From Armatimonadota bacterium (lineage in GTDB: Bacteria; Armatimonadota; Fimbriimonadia; Fimbriimonadales; Fimbriimonadaceae): 64,000 nucleotides of DNA. The notes under the pieces were generated by a model. The model did not search any database. It saw only the letters and a list, made by a program, of their open reading frames with translations, and had not been told where the DNA came from. Position 1 is the stretch's first letter, and each line of letters begins with the position of its first letter. Of the stretch, positions 45,712-55,701 are shown one piece after another. A program made the position numbers and the translations under genes. The stretch covers positions 186,404-250,403 of the forward strand of contig JAFDWR010000004.1 of assembly GCA_018268355.1 (NCBI GenBank), given 5' to 3'.

Positions 45712-47634
45712 ATGCCAAGAGCGACGCGAGCGATCAGGAACGAACACGTGCAGGAGCAGCTCAAGACGCTGCCCGACGCGCCGGGTTGCTACATCTACCG
45801 CGACGAAAAAGGCAACGTCCTGTATGTCGGCAAGGCGATCGTCCTCAAGAACCGCGTCCGTAGCTACTTCCAGCCGTCGGCCAAGCACGGCCCGCGCATC
45901 GAACGGCTCGTCCACCGGGTGCGCGACATCGAGACGATTGTGGTCGACTCGGAAATCGAGGCACTCGTGCTCGAGTGCAACCTGATCAAGCGCTATCGAC
46001 CGCCGTTCAACGTCCGGATGCGCGACGACAAGAGCTATCCGTACATCGTCATCACGAACGAGGCTTACCCGCGCGTGCTCTTCACCCGCCAGGTGCGAAA
46101 GGACAAGGCGAAGTACTTCGGCCCGTACCCGAACTCGTATGCGGTGCGCGACACGCTCCAGCTGCTCCACAAGGTCTTCCCGCTGATCCCATGCGGCAAG
46201 AGCTTCAGCGGTGATCCGGTCCAACGGCCATGCCTCTACTACCACCTCGGCCAGTGCCTCGCGCCGTGTGCGGGCCTTGCCGATCGCAGCGAATACGACC
46301 AGGTGCTCGACCGGGTGGGCCGCTTCCTTGGGGGCAAGGAAACCACCCTCATCGAGGAGATGACCGCCGAGATGGAAGCCGCCGCTGAGGAGCTCGATTT
46401 TGAACTTGCGGCGAAGCGTCGGGACCAGATTCGCGCGCTTGAATCCGTCCAGCAGCGGCAGAAGGTGAACTCCGCCGAGGGCGTGGACCAAGACGTCGTT
46501 GCCCTCGTCAAGGACGAGCGTGGAGCGGCAATCCAAATGCTCTACATTCGCGGTGGAAAGCTGCTCGGCCAGAAGCAGTTCGCGCTCGACGGGGCGAAGG
46601 AAGTCACTGCGGGCGAGGCGATTGGCGAGTTCCTGAAGCAGTACTACAACGAGTCGCCCGAGGTCCCGCGCGAAGTTCTGCTGCCGATCGAGATTGAGGA
46701 GCGGCAGATCGTCCAGTCGTGGTTGCGCCAACAGCGCGGTTCGGCGGTCACTCTGGAGGTGCCCCAGGGCGGCGAAAAGCTGCGCCTCGTTGAGATGGCA
46801 GCGGCGAACGCTGAGCAGAGCCTTGCGGTGATGGCCAGCGAGCTTGCGGCACGGCAGGATTGGGCCGATCAGGCGATGGATCAGCTGCAAGAGTCGCTCG
46901 CATTGCCATCGCCGCCGCTGCGGGTGGAGGGCTACGACATTTCGAACATCCAAGGCACGTCGCCGGTGAGCTCGATGGTCGTGGTCGAGAATGGCGATGC
47001 GGCGAAGGACCAATACCGCCGGTTCAAGATTCGCTATCACCCGGAGAGCCCGAACGACTTTGCGATGATGCACGAGACGATCTTCCGGCGTCTCAAGGCC
47101 GCGATTGACGGCGACGAGAAGTTCAGCAAGCTGCCCGACCTGATCATGATCGACGGCGGCAAGGGTCAGCTCGGGGCCGCACTGAAGGCGCGCGATGAGC
47201 TTGGGCTATCGATCCCGATGGTCGGCCTTGCCAAGCGGCTTGAGCTGATTTACGTCCCGATGGAGATCTCACGCAACGCCGACGTCGAGCCGATGCGCGA
47301 GTATTCCTATGACCGGCCCGCGCCGGTGGAATACGCCTTCCGCGAGGTTGAGCTGCCGCTCCAGTCGCCGGGGCTATTGCTCCTGCGCAAGCTGCGTGAC
47401 GAGGCCCACCGGTTCGCCCTCACCTATCACCGCAAGCTGCGCGACAAGCGCACGGGCGGCTCCGTGCTCGACGAGATTCCCGGCATTGGTCCGCGCAGGA
47501 AGCGGCTGCTCCTTCGCACGTTTGGCTCGGTTGAGGCAATCCGACGCTCAACGATTGACGACATCGCGGCGGTGCCGACGATGACCAAGGCCCAAGCGAC
47601 CCGGATTCACGAGTTCCTTAACGACTCGACTTAA
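45712..47634 (+). CDS. uvrC: excinuclease ABC subunit C
   Basis: This is a 640-residue protein with the standard UvrC architecture. The N-terminal GIY-YIG nuclease is [22 protein letters not shown]; the Cys-containing linker is [14 protein letters not shown]; the UVR motif is near 200-240; the RNase H-like C-terminal nuclease has [11 protein letters not shown] and MIDGGKGQL; helix-hairpin-helix segments close the protein ([14 protein letters not shown]). It makes both incisions in nucleotide excision repair. GAAAGGAACGG precedes the ATG. Its last 17 bp overlap convergent uvrA. Confidence 0.97.
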   Translation: MPRATRAIRNEHVQEQLKTLPDAPGCYIYRDEKGNVLYVGKAIVLKNRVRSYFQPSAKHGPRIERLVHRVRDIETIVVDSEIEALVLECNLIKRYRPPFNVRMRDDKSYPYIVITNEAYPRVLFTRQVRKDKAKYFGPYPNSYAVRDTLQLLHKVFPLIPCGKSFSGDPVQRPCLYYHLGQCLAPCAGLADRSEYDQVLDRVGRFLGGKETTLIEEMTAEMEAAAEELDFELAAKRRDQIRALESVQQRQKVNSAEGVDQDVVALVKDERGAAIQMLYIRGGKLLGQKQFALDGAKEVTAGEAIGEFLKQYYNESPEVPREVLLPIEIEERQIVQSWLRQQRGSAVTLEVPQGGEKLRLVEMAAANAEQSLAVMASELAARQDWADQAMDQLQESLALPSPPLRVEGYDISNIQGTSPVSSMVVVENGDAAKDQYRRFKIRYHPESPNDFAMMHETIFRRLKAAIDGDEKFSKLPDLIMIDGGKGQLGAALKARDELGLSIPMVGLAKRLELIYVPMEISRNADVEPMREYSYDRPAPVEYAFREVELPLQSPGLLLLRKLRDEAHRFALTYHRKLRDKRTGGSVLDEIPGIGPRRKRLLLRTFGSVEAIRRSTIDDIAAVPTMTKAQATRIHEFLNDST

Positions 47635-50593
47635 CCTTCGTCTTGCGCGGCTCGGCGACCTTCGCGACCGCCTTGGCCTCATGGACAACGAGCGGCGTGG
47701 CCGGTGCCTGCTTGGCAAAGATCTCGCGCAGGAACGCACCCGTCGAGGACTGCGGTTCGCTCGCGACCTGCTCGGGCGTGCCCCAAGCGATGATCTGGCC
47801 GCCGCGATGGCCGCCCTCGGGGCCGAGGTCGACGACGGTGTCGGCGGTCTTGATCACGTCAAGGTTGTGCTCGATAACGACCACGGTGTTGCCTTGGTCC
47901 ACGAGTTGGTGGAGGACTTCCAGGAGTCGGTTCACGTCCTCAAAGTGGAGGCCGGTGGTGGGTTCGTCGAGGATGTAAATCGTCCGGCCCGTCGAGCGCT
48001 TGCTGAGCTCGGTCGCGAGCTTCACGCGCTGGGCTTCGCCGCCCGAAAGCGTGGTCGCGGGTTGCCCGAGCCGAATGTAACCCAGGCCGACCTGTTGCAG
48101 CGTGATCAGCTTGCGGAAGATCTTCGGAATCGGACGGAAGAACTCCACCGCCTCGTCGATCGTCATAGCGAGCACTTCGGCGATGTTCTTGCCTTTATAG
48201 CGGACCTCGAGCGTCTCGCGGTTGTACCGCTTGCCCTTACAGACTTCGCACGGCACATAGACGTCGGGAAGGAAGACCATCTCGATCTTCAACACGCCGT
48301 CGCCTCGGCAGGCCTCGCACCGACCGCCCTTCACGTTGAAGCTGAACCGTCCGTTCTTGTATCCGCGCTGCTTGGCGTCGGGAGTGAGCGCGAAGAGGTC
48401 GCGGATCATGTCGAAGGTGCCGGTGTAGGTGGCGGGGTTCGACCGCGGCGTACGACCGATCGGGGATTGGTCGATGTCGATCACCTTGTCGATCTCGTCG
48501 ATGCCTTCGATGGAGTCGTGGGGCTCCCAGACCGAACGGGTGCCGTAAGTTTCGTACATCAGGCGCGGGAAGAGGGTGTCCTGGATCAAGGTGGACTTGC
48601 CCGAACCCGAAACGCCGGTGATGCAGACGAACTGGCCGAGCGGGATGCGCAGGTCAACGCCTTTGAGGTTGTGCCCACGGGCATTGCGCACCACGATCTC
48701 GCCCCGCGTGATGCCGCGCCGGGTCTCGGGCATCGGGACCGACTTCCGACCGCTGAGATACTGCGCGGTGATCGCCTCCGACTTCAGGAACTGCTCGACG
48801 GTGCCTTGGGCGACGACTTGGCCACCATGCTCGCCCGCGCCGGGTCCGAGTTCGAGCAAGTGGTCTGCCGAGAGCATCGTCTCTTCGTCGTGCTCGACCA
48901 CGACGACGGTGTTGCCGAGGTCGCGGAGGCGGCAAAGCGTCTCGATCAGCTTGCGGTTGTCGCGCTGGTGAAGCCCAATGCTCGGCTCGTCGAGGATGTA
49001 AAGGCATCCCATGAGCCCCGAGCCGATCTGGGTGGCAAGGCGGATGCGCTGGGCCTCGCCGCCGCTCAGGGTGCGGGCGTTTCGGTCGAGGGTGAGGTAG
49101 CCAAGGCCAACGTCGCTGAGGAAGTTCAGCCGCTCGATGACCTCCTTGATCGCGCGCTCGCCGATCGTCATCTGGCGGGCGTTGAGCTTCGCGGGCAAGG
49201 CGCGGAAGAAGTCGAGGCTGGTCTCGATGGAGTCGTTGACCACGTCGCTCATGTCGCGGTCGGCGAGGGTGACGCTCAGCGATTCGGGCTTGAGTCGCTT
49301 GCCGCGACAGGTCGGACAAGGCTTCGTCGACATGTATTGGGCGAGGTCATTCTTCACCCACTCGCTCTCGGTCTCCTCGTGCCTCTTGCGGAGCGAGGCG
49401 AGGACGCCCCGCCATTCGGTCTTGAACGACCGCTCCGACTTGCCGTATTTCATGACGACGGTGATCGGCTCGGGGAGGCCCTGCCAAACCGCCTTCATCC
49501 CTTCCTCGGGAATCTCTCGCACTGGCTTCGAGGCATCAAAGCCCATCACGCGGCCAACCGCATCGAGCATCTCGGGCCACCAGTCCTTCACTTCGCCCGA
49601 CTTGTACACGAAGGGGAGGATCGCGCCCGAGCGGAGCGGCTTTGAGGGGTCCGGACAGACGAGTTCGGGGTCAAATTCGGTCTTGGTACCCAGACCAGTA
49701 CAGTCCGGACATGCGCCATACGGCGAGTTGAACGAGAACATCCGTGGCTCGAGCGACGGCAGCGAGTAGCCGCACACCGGACAAGCGAACGACTCGGAGA
49801 AGAGCGCATCCTGGCTGCCATCGGGCCCTTCTTCGCCGACGGGGATCAGCGGGGGACGCTCGGCTCCCTCGGGAAGGACATAGCTCAAGGTCACGAGCCC
49901 ATTGCCCATCTTCAGCGCGGCCTCAACCGAATCGCTGAGGCGTCGCTCCAAGCCTTCCTTCACGACGATTCGGTCGACAACGACCTCAATCGTGTGCTGC
50001 TTGTAGCGGTCCATCGGGACGTCTTCGTCCACCTCATACAAGATGCCGTCGACGCGGACGCGGACATAGCCCGCCTTCGCGACGTCTTGGAGCACTTGCT
50101 TGTACTCGCCCTTTCGACCTCGGATGACGGGTGCAAGCACTTGGAGCTTGGTCCCCACCGGCAGTTGGAGGGCAGCCTCGACAATCTGGTCGGTGCTTTG
50201 GCGTTCGATGGGTCCGTGGCCGTTGGGACAGTTCGGGATTCCTGCGCGGGCAAAGAGGATGCGCAGGTAGTCGTAAATCTCAGTGACGGTGCCGACGGTC
50301 GAGCGGGGGTTCTTGCTCGCGCTCTTTTGGTCGATGGAAACCGCAGGGGAAAGGCCCTCAATGTGGTCGACGTCGGGCTTGTCCATCTGGCCGAGGAACT
50401 GGCGCGCGTAGGCGCTCAGCGACTCCACGTAGCGGCGTTGGCCTTCGGCGTAGATCGTGTCGAACGCAAGGCTGGACTTTCCGCTGCCGCTCAGCCCGGT
50501 GACGACCACGAGCTTGTCGCGGGGAATCTCAACCGTGATGTTCTTGAGGTTGTTTTCCCTCGCTCCGACAACGATGATCTTCTCTTGCGGCAT
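47618..50593 (-). CDS. uvrA: excinuclease ABC subunit A
   Basis: This is a 991-residue ABC-type damage-recognition ATPase. The first Walker A is [20 protein letters not shown], the second [20 protein letters not shown]. Zinc modules show [11 protein letters not shown]...CPDCTG and [14 protein letters not shown]...[12 protein letters not shown] signatures are [10 protein letters not shown] and [10 protein letters not shown]. The C-terminal 25 residues form a basic tail. A 20-bp palindrome (50613-50632) lies 20 bp upstream of the start and could be an operator. UvrA and uvrC converge with a short overlap. Confidence 0.98.
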   Translation of the reverse strand: MPQEKIIVVGARENNLKNITVEIPRDKLVVVTGLSGSGKSSLAFDTIYAEGQRRYVESLSAYARQFLGQMDKPDVDHIEGLSPAVSIDQKSASKNPRSTVGTVTEIYDYLRILFARAGIPNCPNGHGPIERQSTDQIVEAALQLPVGTKLQVLAPVIRGRKGEYKQVLQDVAKAGYVRVRVDGILYEVDEDVPMDRYKQHTIEVVVDRIVVKEGLERRLSDSVEAALKMGNGLVTLSYVLPEGAERPPLIPVGEEGPDGSQDALFSESFACPVCGYSLPSLEPRMFSFNSPYGACPDCTGLGTKTEFDPELVCPDPSKPLRSGAILPFVYKSGEVKDWWPEMLDAVGRVMGFDASKPVREIPEEGMKAVWQGLPEPITVVMKYGKSERSFKTEWRGVLASLRKRHEETESEWVKNDLAQYMSTKPCPTCRGKRLKPESLSVTLADRDMSDVVNDSIETSLDFFRALPAKLNARQMTIGERAIKEVIERLNFLSDVGLGYLTLDRNARTLSGGEAQRIRLATQIGSGLMGCLYILDEPSIGLHQRDNRKLIETLCRLRDLGNTVVVVEHDEETMLSADHLLELGPGAGEHGGQVVAQGTVEQFLKSEAITAQYLSGRKSVPMPETRRGITRGEIVVRNARGHNLKGVDLRIPLGQFVCITGVSGSGKSTLIQDTLFPRLMYETYGTRSVWEPHDSIEGIDEIDKVIDIDQSPIGRTPRSNPATYTGTFDMIRDLFALTPDAKQRGYKNGRFSFNVKGGRCEACRGDGVLKIEMVFLPDVYVPCEVCKGKRYNRETLEVRYKGKNIAEVLAMTIDEAVEFFRPIPKIFRKLITLQQVGLGYIRLGQPATTLSGGEAQRVKLATELSKRSTGRTIYILDEPTTGLHFEDVNRLLEVLHQLVDQGNTVVVIEHNLDVIKTADTVVDLGPEGGHRGGQIIAWGTPEQVASEPQSSTGAFLREIFAKQAPATPLVVHEAKAVAKVAEPRKTKVKSSR

Positions 50594-50612
50594 GGTGGTC
50601 TTCGGCCCTTAT

Positions 50613-50632
50613 TGGTAGACGCAAGACTACCA
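50613..50632. promoter_or_regulatory. palindrome TGGTAG-N8-CTACCA upstream of uvrA
   Basis: This is an inverted repeat of 6-bp arms with 8-bp spacing, spanning a possible -10 (TAGTCT on the minus strand). The spacing equals that of E. coli LexA boxes (CTGT-N8-ACAG) though the arms differ. A second, overlapping inverted pair GTAGAC (50616) / GTCTAC (50645) is also present. Confidence 0.45.
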
Positions 50633-50678
50633 GATCGACCCCATTGTCTACGAACAATCGCCAGAAAGTGTCCCGATC

Positions 50679-52067
50679 CTAGGCCAGCTCGGCAAAACCT
50701 TCCGCTTCGACCACTGCCGTCGCCCGCTCCAGCTGGATGCGCATCGCTTCGGGACCGGGGGCACCGAACGAGTTGCGGCGGCGGACGCTCTCCTCGGGTT
50801 GAAGGAGGACGAGGTCGGCCTCATTTGCCTCGGGGATGCAGTGGTGGAGGTCGGCCATTGTCGCGTCTTCTAGGCTGATTCCCGATTCCTCGCAATGCCG
50901 CACGAACTTGGCGACCTGCTCAAACGCCTCGCGGAACGGCACGCCACGCGCGGCGAGCGCATCGGCGAGGTCGGTGGCGGTGGAGAAGTCGCCGCGTACG
51001 GCTTCGCGCATTCGGTCGGTGTGCCAGTTCGCAGTTTCGAGCATCAGGTGGCTGAGCCGGATCGCGTCGCGGGTGAGCTTGAGCGACTCGAAGAGCGGCG
51101 GCTTATCGTCCTGGGTGTCGCGGTTGTAGCCGAGGGGCAGACCCTTCAGCGCGGTGGCGAGGGCGACATAGTTGCCAATCGCCTTTCCTGCCCGACCGCG
51201 AATCAGCTCCGCCATGTCGGGGTTGCGCTTCTGCGGCAGAACCGAGGAGCCGGTGGTGACCGATTCGCTGAGGGTGACAAAGCCGTACTCGCGGCTCGAC
51301 CAAAGCACAAGCTCTTGGCTCAGCCGGGAAAGGTCGATCATCGTTTGTGCGCAGAGGTGGAGCGCGTCAAGGATGTAGCTGCGGTCGCTCGTGGCGTCGA
51401 GCGCGTTCGGGATCGGGGCGGTGAAGCCAAGCTCGTCCGACGTTTGATCCCGATTGATCGGGAAGCTGGTTCCCGCGAGGACGTTCGCGCCGAGAGGCGA
51501 GAAGTTGGCGAGAAGGGTGAGCCGCTCGGCCCGGTAGCCGTGGCGTTGCAAGGCCCAGAAGTGGGCGAGCAGGTGGAATCCGAGGGTGACCGGCTGGGCG
51601 CGCTGGGTGTGGGTGTAGCCCGGCATCAGATCGTCCTTGTGCTTGTCGGCGAGGCTGATGAGGGTGCGCTGGAGCTTCTTCAGGAGGTCAAGGTGGCGAA
51701 GCAGCTCGTTGTGCAGGAAAAGCCGGGTATCGGTCGCAATTTGGTCGTTGCGGCTGCGGGCGGTGTTCAGTTTGCCGGCGACGTCGCCAACGATCTCGCG
51801 GAGGCGGACTTCGACCGCGGTGTGGATGTCCTCAACGTCTTTGGGCAGACGGTCCGGACCTTCTTCGTGGATCTGTTCAAGTCCCTTAATGAGAAGGTTG
51901 GACTCTTCGCGCGAGATGATGCCGGTGTCGCCGAGCATACGGGCATGGGCCACGCTCCCAATCACGTCCTCTTGCCAAAACGTGAGGTCCGAATGCACGG
52001 ATTGGCTGAACCGTGCGACGAGCTGATTGGTGTCTTCTTCGAATCCTGCGCCCCAGAGCGTTCGCAT
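50679..52067 (-). CDS. argH: argininosuccinate lyase
   Basis: This is a 462-residue fumarase-superfamily enzyme. The signature GSSVLPQKRNPD (catalytic Ser loop), KLNTARSRNDQIATDTRLF and MPGYTHTQRAQPVTLG are intact. It splits argininosuccinate to arginine and fumarate. It is 21 bp downstream of the rhomboid-like gene and may be co-transcribed, though a TACGCT box 6 nt before the ATG could also start a leaderless mRNA. No argG or argF is nearby. Confidence 0.96.
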   Translation of the reverse strand: MRTLWGAGFEEDTNQLVARFSQSVHSDLTFWQEDVIGSVAHARMLGDTGIISREESNLLIKGLEQIHEEGPDRLPKDVEDIHTAVEVRLREIVGDVAGKLNTARSRNDQIATDTRLFLHNELLRHLDLLKKLQRTLISLADKHKDDLMPGYTHTQRAQPVTLGFHLLAHFWALQRHGYRAERLTLLANFSPLGANVLAGTSFPINRDQTSDELGFTAPIPNALDATSDRSYILDALHLCAQTMIDLSRLSQELVLWSSREYGFVTLSESVTTGSSVLPQKRNPDMAELIRGRAGKAIGNYVALATALKGLPLGYNRDTQDDKPPLFESLKLTRDAIRLSHLMLETANWHTDRMREAVRGDFSTATDLADALAARGVPFREAFEQVAKFVRHCEESGISLEDATMADLHHCIPEANEADLVLLQPEESVRRRNSFGAPGPEAMRIQLERATAVVEAEGFAELA

Positions 52068-52088
52068 GGATTCAGCGTACCCGCGCGA

Positions 52089-52850
52089 CTAGCGGTCGTC
52101 GCCCTCGTCGAGGCTGGATTCGAACAGCTTGCGGAGTCGCTCACGCTCTTCGCGCTCTTTCTCGCGGCGGCGAGCCTCCTCGTAGTACGATTCGGGCATC
52201 CGGTCCTTCTTCGGCGCGACTCGGGTCCGCTCGGAGGTCTCTCCGACTCTGAACTTCACGAACACATCCGAGAACCAATAGGCGAGACCCACCGGAACAA
52301 TAGCAAAAACGCCCAATACCGGGCCCTTGTACATGTCGAGAAAGGGCAGGTAATGCAGCAGCGTAAAGAGGCCAAGGATGAACTCGATCTGGATGTAGCT
52401 GGTTCCGAAGAGGCAGGTTTGCGCCCTTTTGTGCTGGCCCACATAGAGGCCAAACAGGGTGAGGGTGACGGGGCATGCCGCGCTGAGGACGAACGGGATC
52501 TCCAACAGCTTGGCACCGAGGACCATGAAGAACGCGACCGCCATCATGCAGCCGAAGTAGTACAGCATCGTCCTCAGGGTTCCAAACTGGCTCTCGACCG
52601 TGGTCAAGAAGTACATCGTCAGGAACAACGTCAGGATCAGATTCGCTAGGCCTGTTCCGCCCCCTGGAACCGCGAGAGGATAGGTGAGGAGTCCCCAAAG
52701 CTGAGAGAAGTCCGTCGGAAAGGAGAGGAATGCGGACACCTTTCCGCTCGTGATCGTCGTTCCGAAGTACGACAGCACGAGCAGAATGAAGAGCCCAAGC
52801 GAGAATCGAGTCGTCTTGAGCGAGAAGTTTGGTAAAAGGCTCGACCGCAT
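52089..52850 (-). CDS. rhomboid-like membrane protein without catalytic residues
   Basis: This is a 253-residue protein with six likely transmembrane helices and a charged C-terminal tail (EEARRREKEREERERLRK). The segment LWGLLTYPLAVPG...LANLILTLFLTMYFLTTVESQFGT follows the rhomboid pattern WRLLTYPFLH...LLFNMLALWFFGPPLE. Where active rhomboids have GxSG the sequence is SAACPVTLTLFGLY, and the later catalytic His is absent. It is probably a pseudoprotease of the iRhom/derlin kind, perhaps a membrane chaperone. It lies between MFS and argH genes with gaps of 11 and 21 bp. Confidence 0.6.
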   Translation of the reverse strand: MRSSLLPNFSLKTTRFSLGLFILLVLSYFGTTITSGKVSAFLSFPTDFSQLWGLLTYPLAVPGGGTGLANLILTLFLTMYFLTTVESQFGTLRTMLYYFGCMMAVAFFMVLGAKLLEIPFVLSAACPVTLTLFGLYVGQHKRAQTCLFGTSYIQIEFILGLFTLLHYLPFLDMYKGPVLGVFAIVPVGLAYWFSDVFVKFRVGETSERTRVAPKKDRMPESYYEEARRREKEREERERLRKLFESSLDEGDDR

Positions 52851-52861
52851 CCTAGTAAGAA

Positions 52862-54154
52862 TTATGGGGCACTCATCCTTTCCGCAACACCCTCGGTTGA
52901 TGCCTTAGGTTCAGATTCAGCCTGAATTGCCCGCACATTCCGGTACGGCGCGTCCAGAAAGCCGATCAATCCGCTCGCGATCATGCCGACACCCATGAGG
53001 ATGAACGTCGATTCGAGGCCCAACGACTTGACAAGCAACCCGCCCAGGGCACTGCCAATCGGCACCGCCGCCGCGCCCAACATGTTCATCGCCGCATAGA
53101 AGCGACCGCGGAACTCATCGGGAATCGTGTGCTGAAGCCAGATGTTGATCGGCAGGTCGGTGATCGGGATCGCGATGCCACACAGGGCATTCCAGAGCAC
53201 AAACAGCCAGATGCTGCGCGAGAACGCCATGAACCCGACAAACAGGCCGACCATCGCCAACCCTATGGCAAATGACCACGTCGGACGACGGATGTTCAGC
53301 TTCGCGACAAGCGGTGTCGCCACGAGCATGGCGGCGAAGAACGAGAACTCGAACCAGGCGAGAGTCGAGGGCTTGCCACCAAACCAAAGGTCGTTCGACG
53401 CGATGTAGACCACGAAAAACGGGGCGACAAAGAGTCGGAACCAGAAGATCAGTGCGATGAGCACGACGAGCTCGCGGCGACCCTTGATGAACCGAAGGCC
53501 GTCCTTGAAGTCCTGCCACGGGTGGGCCTCATGGAGGTCCTCACGGTCCGGGATGACGGGCGGAACGAGCAGCAAGAAGCCAGCGGAGGCGAGGAACGAA
53601 ACCGCGTTCACCCCGAAAACGAGCACGAAGAACAGCTTCGGCTGGAACTCCCAGATGCTCGCGATGGCAGAGGCCGAGATTGCGAGTCCGAAGAGCGGAG
53701 CGAGGTTGTTCGTGGTTTGGGTGAGCGTCGTCGCGGTGGGGATCGCTTCCTTGGGCACGAGGTTCGGCAAGACCGCGTTCAGCGCGGGTCGGAAGAAGCA
53801 CCGCACCGAGCTCAACAAGAACGGCATCACGAGCAGCACCCAAAGCGGAGGCTTCGCGACGCCAAAGCTCACGAGCACGGCGACGATCAAGCCAAGCGCG
53901 CACAGCAGGTCGCTCCAAATGAGGATCTTCTTGCGGTCAACACGGTCGGCGAGAACGCCGGCGAATCCGGAAAAGAGGATGAACGGAATTGCCTCCAGCG
54001 CACCAACGACACCGACCATCGAGTCGTTGCCCGTCACCTTCTTCACCATGAACATGAAGCTGGTGTAGTAAAGGGCATCGCCGATGATCGAGATCGCCTG
54101 GCCGAGCCAGAGATTGCGATAGGCAGGGATGCGTAAAACGTCGCGGAAGGTCAA
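52862..54154 (-). CDS. MefA-like major facilitator superfamily exporter
   Basis: This is a 430-residue protein with about 12 helices. NLWLGQAISIIGDALYY, FSGFAGVLADRVDRKKILIWSDL (MFS loop 2-3 motif) and the repeat halves are typical of the H+ antiporter-3 group that includes macrolide exporters such as MefA. Start: TTG 54154, with AGGAG 8 nt upstream. That AGGAG is paired with an upstream complement in the leader (54155-54247), which also holds a 6-codon ORF. The substrate is unknown, but the leader layout suggests an antibiotic acting on the ribosome. Confidence 0.85.
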   Translation of the reverse strand: MTFRDVLRIPAYRNLWLGQAISIIGDALYYTSFMFMVKKVTGNDSMVGVVGALEAIPFILFSGFAGVLADRVDRKKILIWSDLLCALGLIVAVLVSFGVAKPPLWVLLVMPFLLSSVRCFFRPALNAVLPNLVPKEAIPTATTLTQTTNNLAPLFGLAISASAIASIWEFQPKLFFVLVFGVNAVSFLASAGFLLLVPPVIPDREDLHEAHPWQDFKDGLRFIKGRRELVVLIALIFWFRLFVAPFFVVYIASNDLWFGGKPSTLAWFEFSFFAAMLVATPLVAKLNIRRPTWSFAIGLAMVGLFVGFMAFSRSIWLFVLWNALCGIAIPITDLPINIWLQHTIPDEFRGRFYAAMNMLGAAAVPIGSALGGLLVKSLGLESTFILMGVGMIASGLIGFLDAPYRNVRAIQAESEPKASTEGVAERMSAP

Positions 54155-54247
54155 GATTCAAACTCCTATGGGTAGGTCAGGGCGGTGCCGAAGGTCGAAG
54201 AAGCGGCACGAAAGAAAGCCGCCGAGCTAGGAGTTACGGAGAATCAT
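54155..54247 (-). promoter_or_regulatory. leader RNA with sequestered Shine-Dalgarno (candidate translational attenuator)
   Basis: In RNA sense, AACUCCUA (54235-54228) is fully complementary to UAGGAGUU (54168-54161), the ribosome-binding site of the MFS gene. Between them are two further nested stems: GGCGG/CCGCC (54223-54219 with 54185-54181) and UGCCG/CGGCA (54208-54204 with 54190-54186). The outer 8-bp helix would close the start of the exporter. The 5' strand of that helix is also the end of a short ORF, so ribosome stalling there would open it. Confidence 0.6.
54227..54247 (-). CDS. putative leader peptide MILRNS
   Basis: ATG ATT CTC CGT AAC TCC TAG encodes six residues. The last codons AAC TCC TA(G) are exactly the anti-Shine-Dalgarno strand of the outer helix before the MFS gene. 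Length and position match leader peptides of erm, cat and mef attenuators. It starts 9 nt after the -10 box, so its mRNA 5' end is very short and it has no ribosome-binding site. Confidence 0.48.
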   Translation of the reverse strand: MILRNS

Positions 54248-54256
54248 AGTTCGACA

Positions 54257-54286
54257 ATGATATCAGGTTGGATCGATGTTTTTCAA
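54257..54286 (-). promoter_or_regulatory. sigma-70-type promoter of the MFS leader
   Basis: On the minus strand TTGAAA (54286-54281), an 18-bp spacer and TATCAT (54262-54257) form a good housekeeping promoter. It would start transcription 3-5 nt before the leader ORF. Confidence 0.65.
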
Positions 54287-54354
54287 GGCCATCCGACTCC
54301 GCGGGGTGCCAAGAGTCCCACCGGTTCAGGGTCCTTCGGTTAACCTGTAATGGA

Positions 54355-55662
54355 ATGAGGCGACGATTGCTGCTCTATCCGCTTGCGGCGGTGGCTTTGG
54401 TGGGATGTTCCAAGTCCGAAGTGGACAAGGGTCCCCACCTGAACTACACGTTGAAGGCGGCGCGGCTTGTACCGGTGAAGGCAGCGGGCCGCAAGGCGAT
54501 CTTTTCGGCCTGTGATCCTTCGTTGCGCGCGCTTCGGATTGAATTCAACTCGTCCGACGCCCAGCGCACGACCGAGAAGAACCTCAAGCTCTTCCTCGTC
54601 AACAAAGACGGCGCATGGATGATTGCCCCGGTGGAAAAGGACTACATCGACGAGAACCTCTATGGCACGTTCTGGCCGGGGTGGGACGACTCGTTTGAAA
54701 CGTGCGATGCGATCCTTGTTGAAGGCGACCACGTCGCCGCGCGGTGGAGCTTGGCGGGGCTCGGGATGCAAGAAGGCACGATCCCCGGGATGCCATCTGC
54801 GCCGAACGGAACCATCCAATTTGATCCGATTCCCAATGAGTCATTTCAGGCCAAGGCGACGCTTGATCTCAATGCCACCCTCGCGGCGAACGACCTCCAG
54901 TACCGGATTCAACTTCAGTGCTCGGATCCTTCGACCACGGATGGGCGCATGTCCATCTTTCGGCGGTGGTTGTTGGGCGAGAGCGGCTTTCGAACCTTTC
55001 CCGCGATTGAGAAGAAGCTCGCCACCGAATGGGTTCAGGCATCACCGTTTTCGACCACTCGTACGTCGCTCGGACTCCTCATTGAACACCGAATCGCTGA
55101 GTTCGAGGATGTTCAGATTAAGGCCAGCGGATACCACCCGATGATCGTCGGCCGAGAATCGTGGATCCTGCGTCGGGACAAAGACGAGATTACGAGAATT
55201 GGTCAAGCGGGCGTCGCCATGGTCCCCCGCTATGGCGGCGACTACGGTCGACGACCGGGTGTGACTGCCCCAAACACCTACCGTTTTCGGTTCCTGGTTC
55301 CTAGTTCGATTGACGACCCCTTGGGTGATCTCAGTATGGCCGGCGGACTGCACGACGCTACGCGATATATTGACGCTCCGACGGCCAAGCGAACGTTCTT
55401 CCCCGGCGAGGGTGATGAGTTTGTCTTCGAAGTCAAACCAGAGGAACTCGGACTGAAGCCAGGCGAGATGCTCGGGCCAAAGCAGACGGTGAGCTTTCCG
55501 GCCACCGTCGTCATTGTTTACGGCGAGCGACGAAACCGGGTCGCGGCGGAGATTGAGGGTCGACAGCCCTCATTCGAAGAAGTCCTGAAGGTGATTGGCA
55601 AGGGCCGAATCCGCACGTATGTCGACCTGAAGGCTCCCCAGGGGATCGTCAACGTCCGATGA
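54355..55662 (+). CDS. hypothetical lipoprotein
   Basis: This is a 435-residue protein. The start at ATG 54355 gives RRRLLLYPLAAVALVGCSKS, a lipobox with Cys18 (counting that Met as 1). The mature protein is strand-rich: LRIEFNSSDAQRTTEKNLKLF, DAILVEGDHVAARWSLAG, YRFRFLVPSSIDDP and a late TVSFPATVVIVYGERRN suggest several beta domains. I do not recognise a family. It is probably membrane-anchored on the periplasmic or outer side. It is divergent from the MFS operon. Confidence 0.65.
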   Translation: MRRRLLLYPLAAVALVGCSKSEVDKGPHLNYTLKAARLVPVKAAGRKAIFSACDPSLRALRIEFNSSDAQRTTEKNLKLFLVNKDGAWMIAPVEKDYIDENLYGTFWPGWDDSFETCDAILVEGDHVAARWSLAGLGMQEGTIPGMPSAPNGTIQFDPIPNESFQAKATLDLNATLAANDLQYRIQLQCSDPSTTDGRMSIFRRWLLGESGFRTFPAIEKKLATEWVQASPFSTTRTSLGLLIEHRIAEFEDVQIKASGYHPMIVGRESWILRRDKDEITRIGQAGVAMVPRYGGDYGRRPGVTAPNTYRFRFLVPSSIDDPLGDLSMAGGLHDATRYIDAPTAKRTFFPGEGDEFVFEVKPEELGLKPGEMLGPKQTVSFPATVVIVYGERRNRVAAEIEGRQPSFEEVLKVIGKGRIRTYVDLKAPQGIVNVR

Positions 55663-55689
55663 TCGGGAACCTTTGCAACTATTTGCGTG

Positions 55690-55695
55690 TACAAT
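55690..55695 (+). promoter_or_regulatory. -10 box of leaderless mhqO-like transcript
   Basis: TACAAT stands 6 nt before the ATG at 55702 in an AT-rich stretch, without a ribosome-binding site. TTGCAA at 55673 is too close (11 bp) to be a normal -35. Confidence 0.5.
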
Positions 55696-55701
55696 AATTG
55701 C

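Noticed and set aside
42379-54370. A shared 17-base string AATGAGGCGACGATTGC in ubiD and at the start of the lipoprotein gene at 54355
   Set aside because: Flanks do not match; a single match of this length in 64 kb of GC-biased DNA may be chance.
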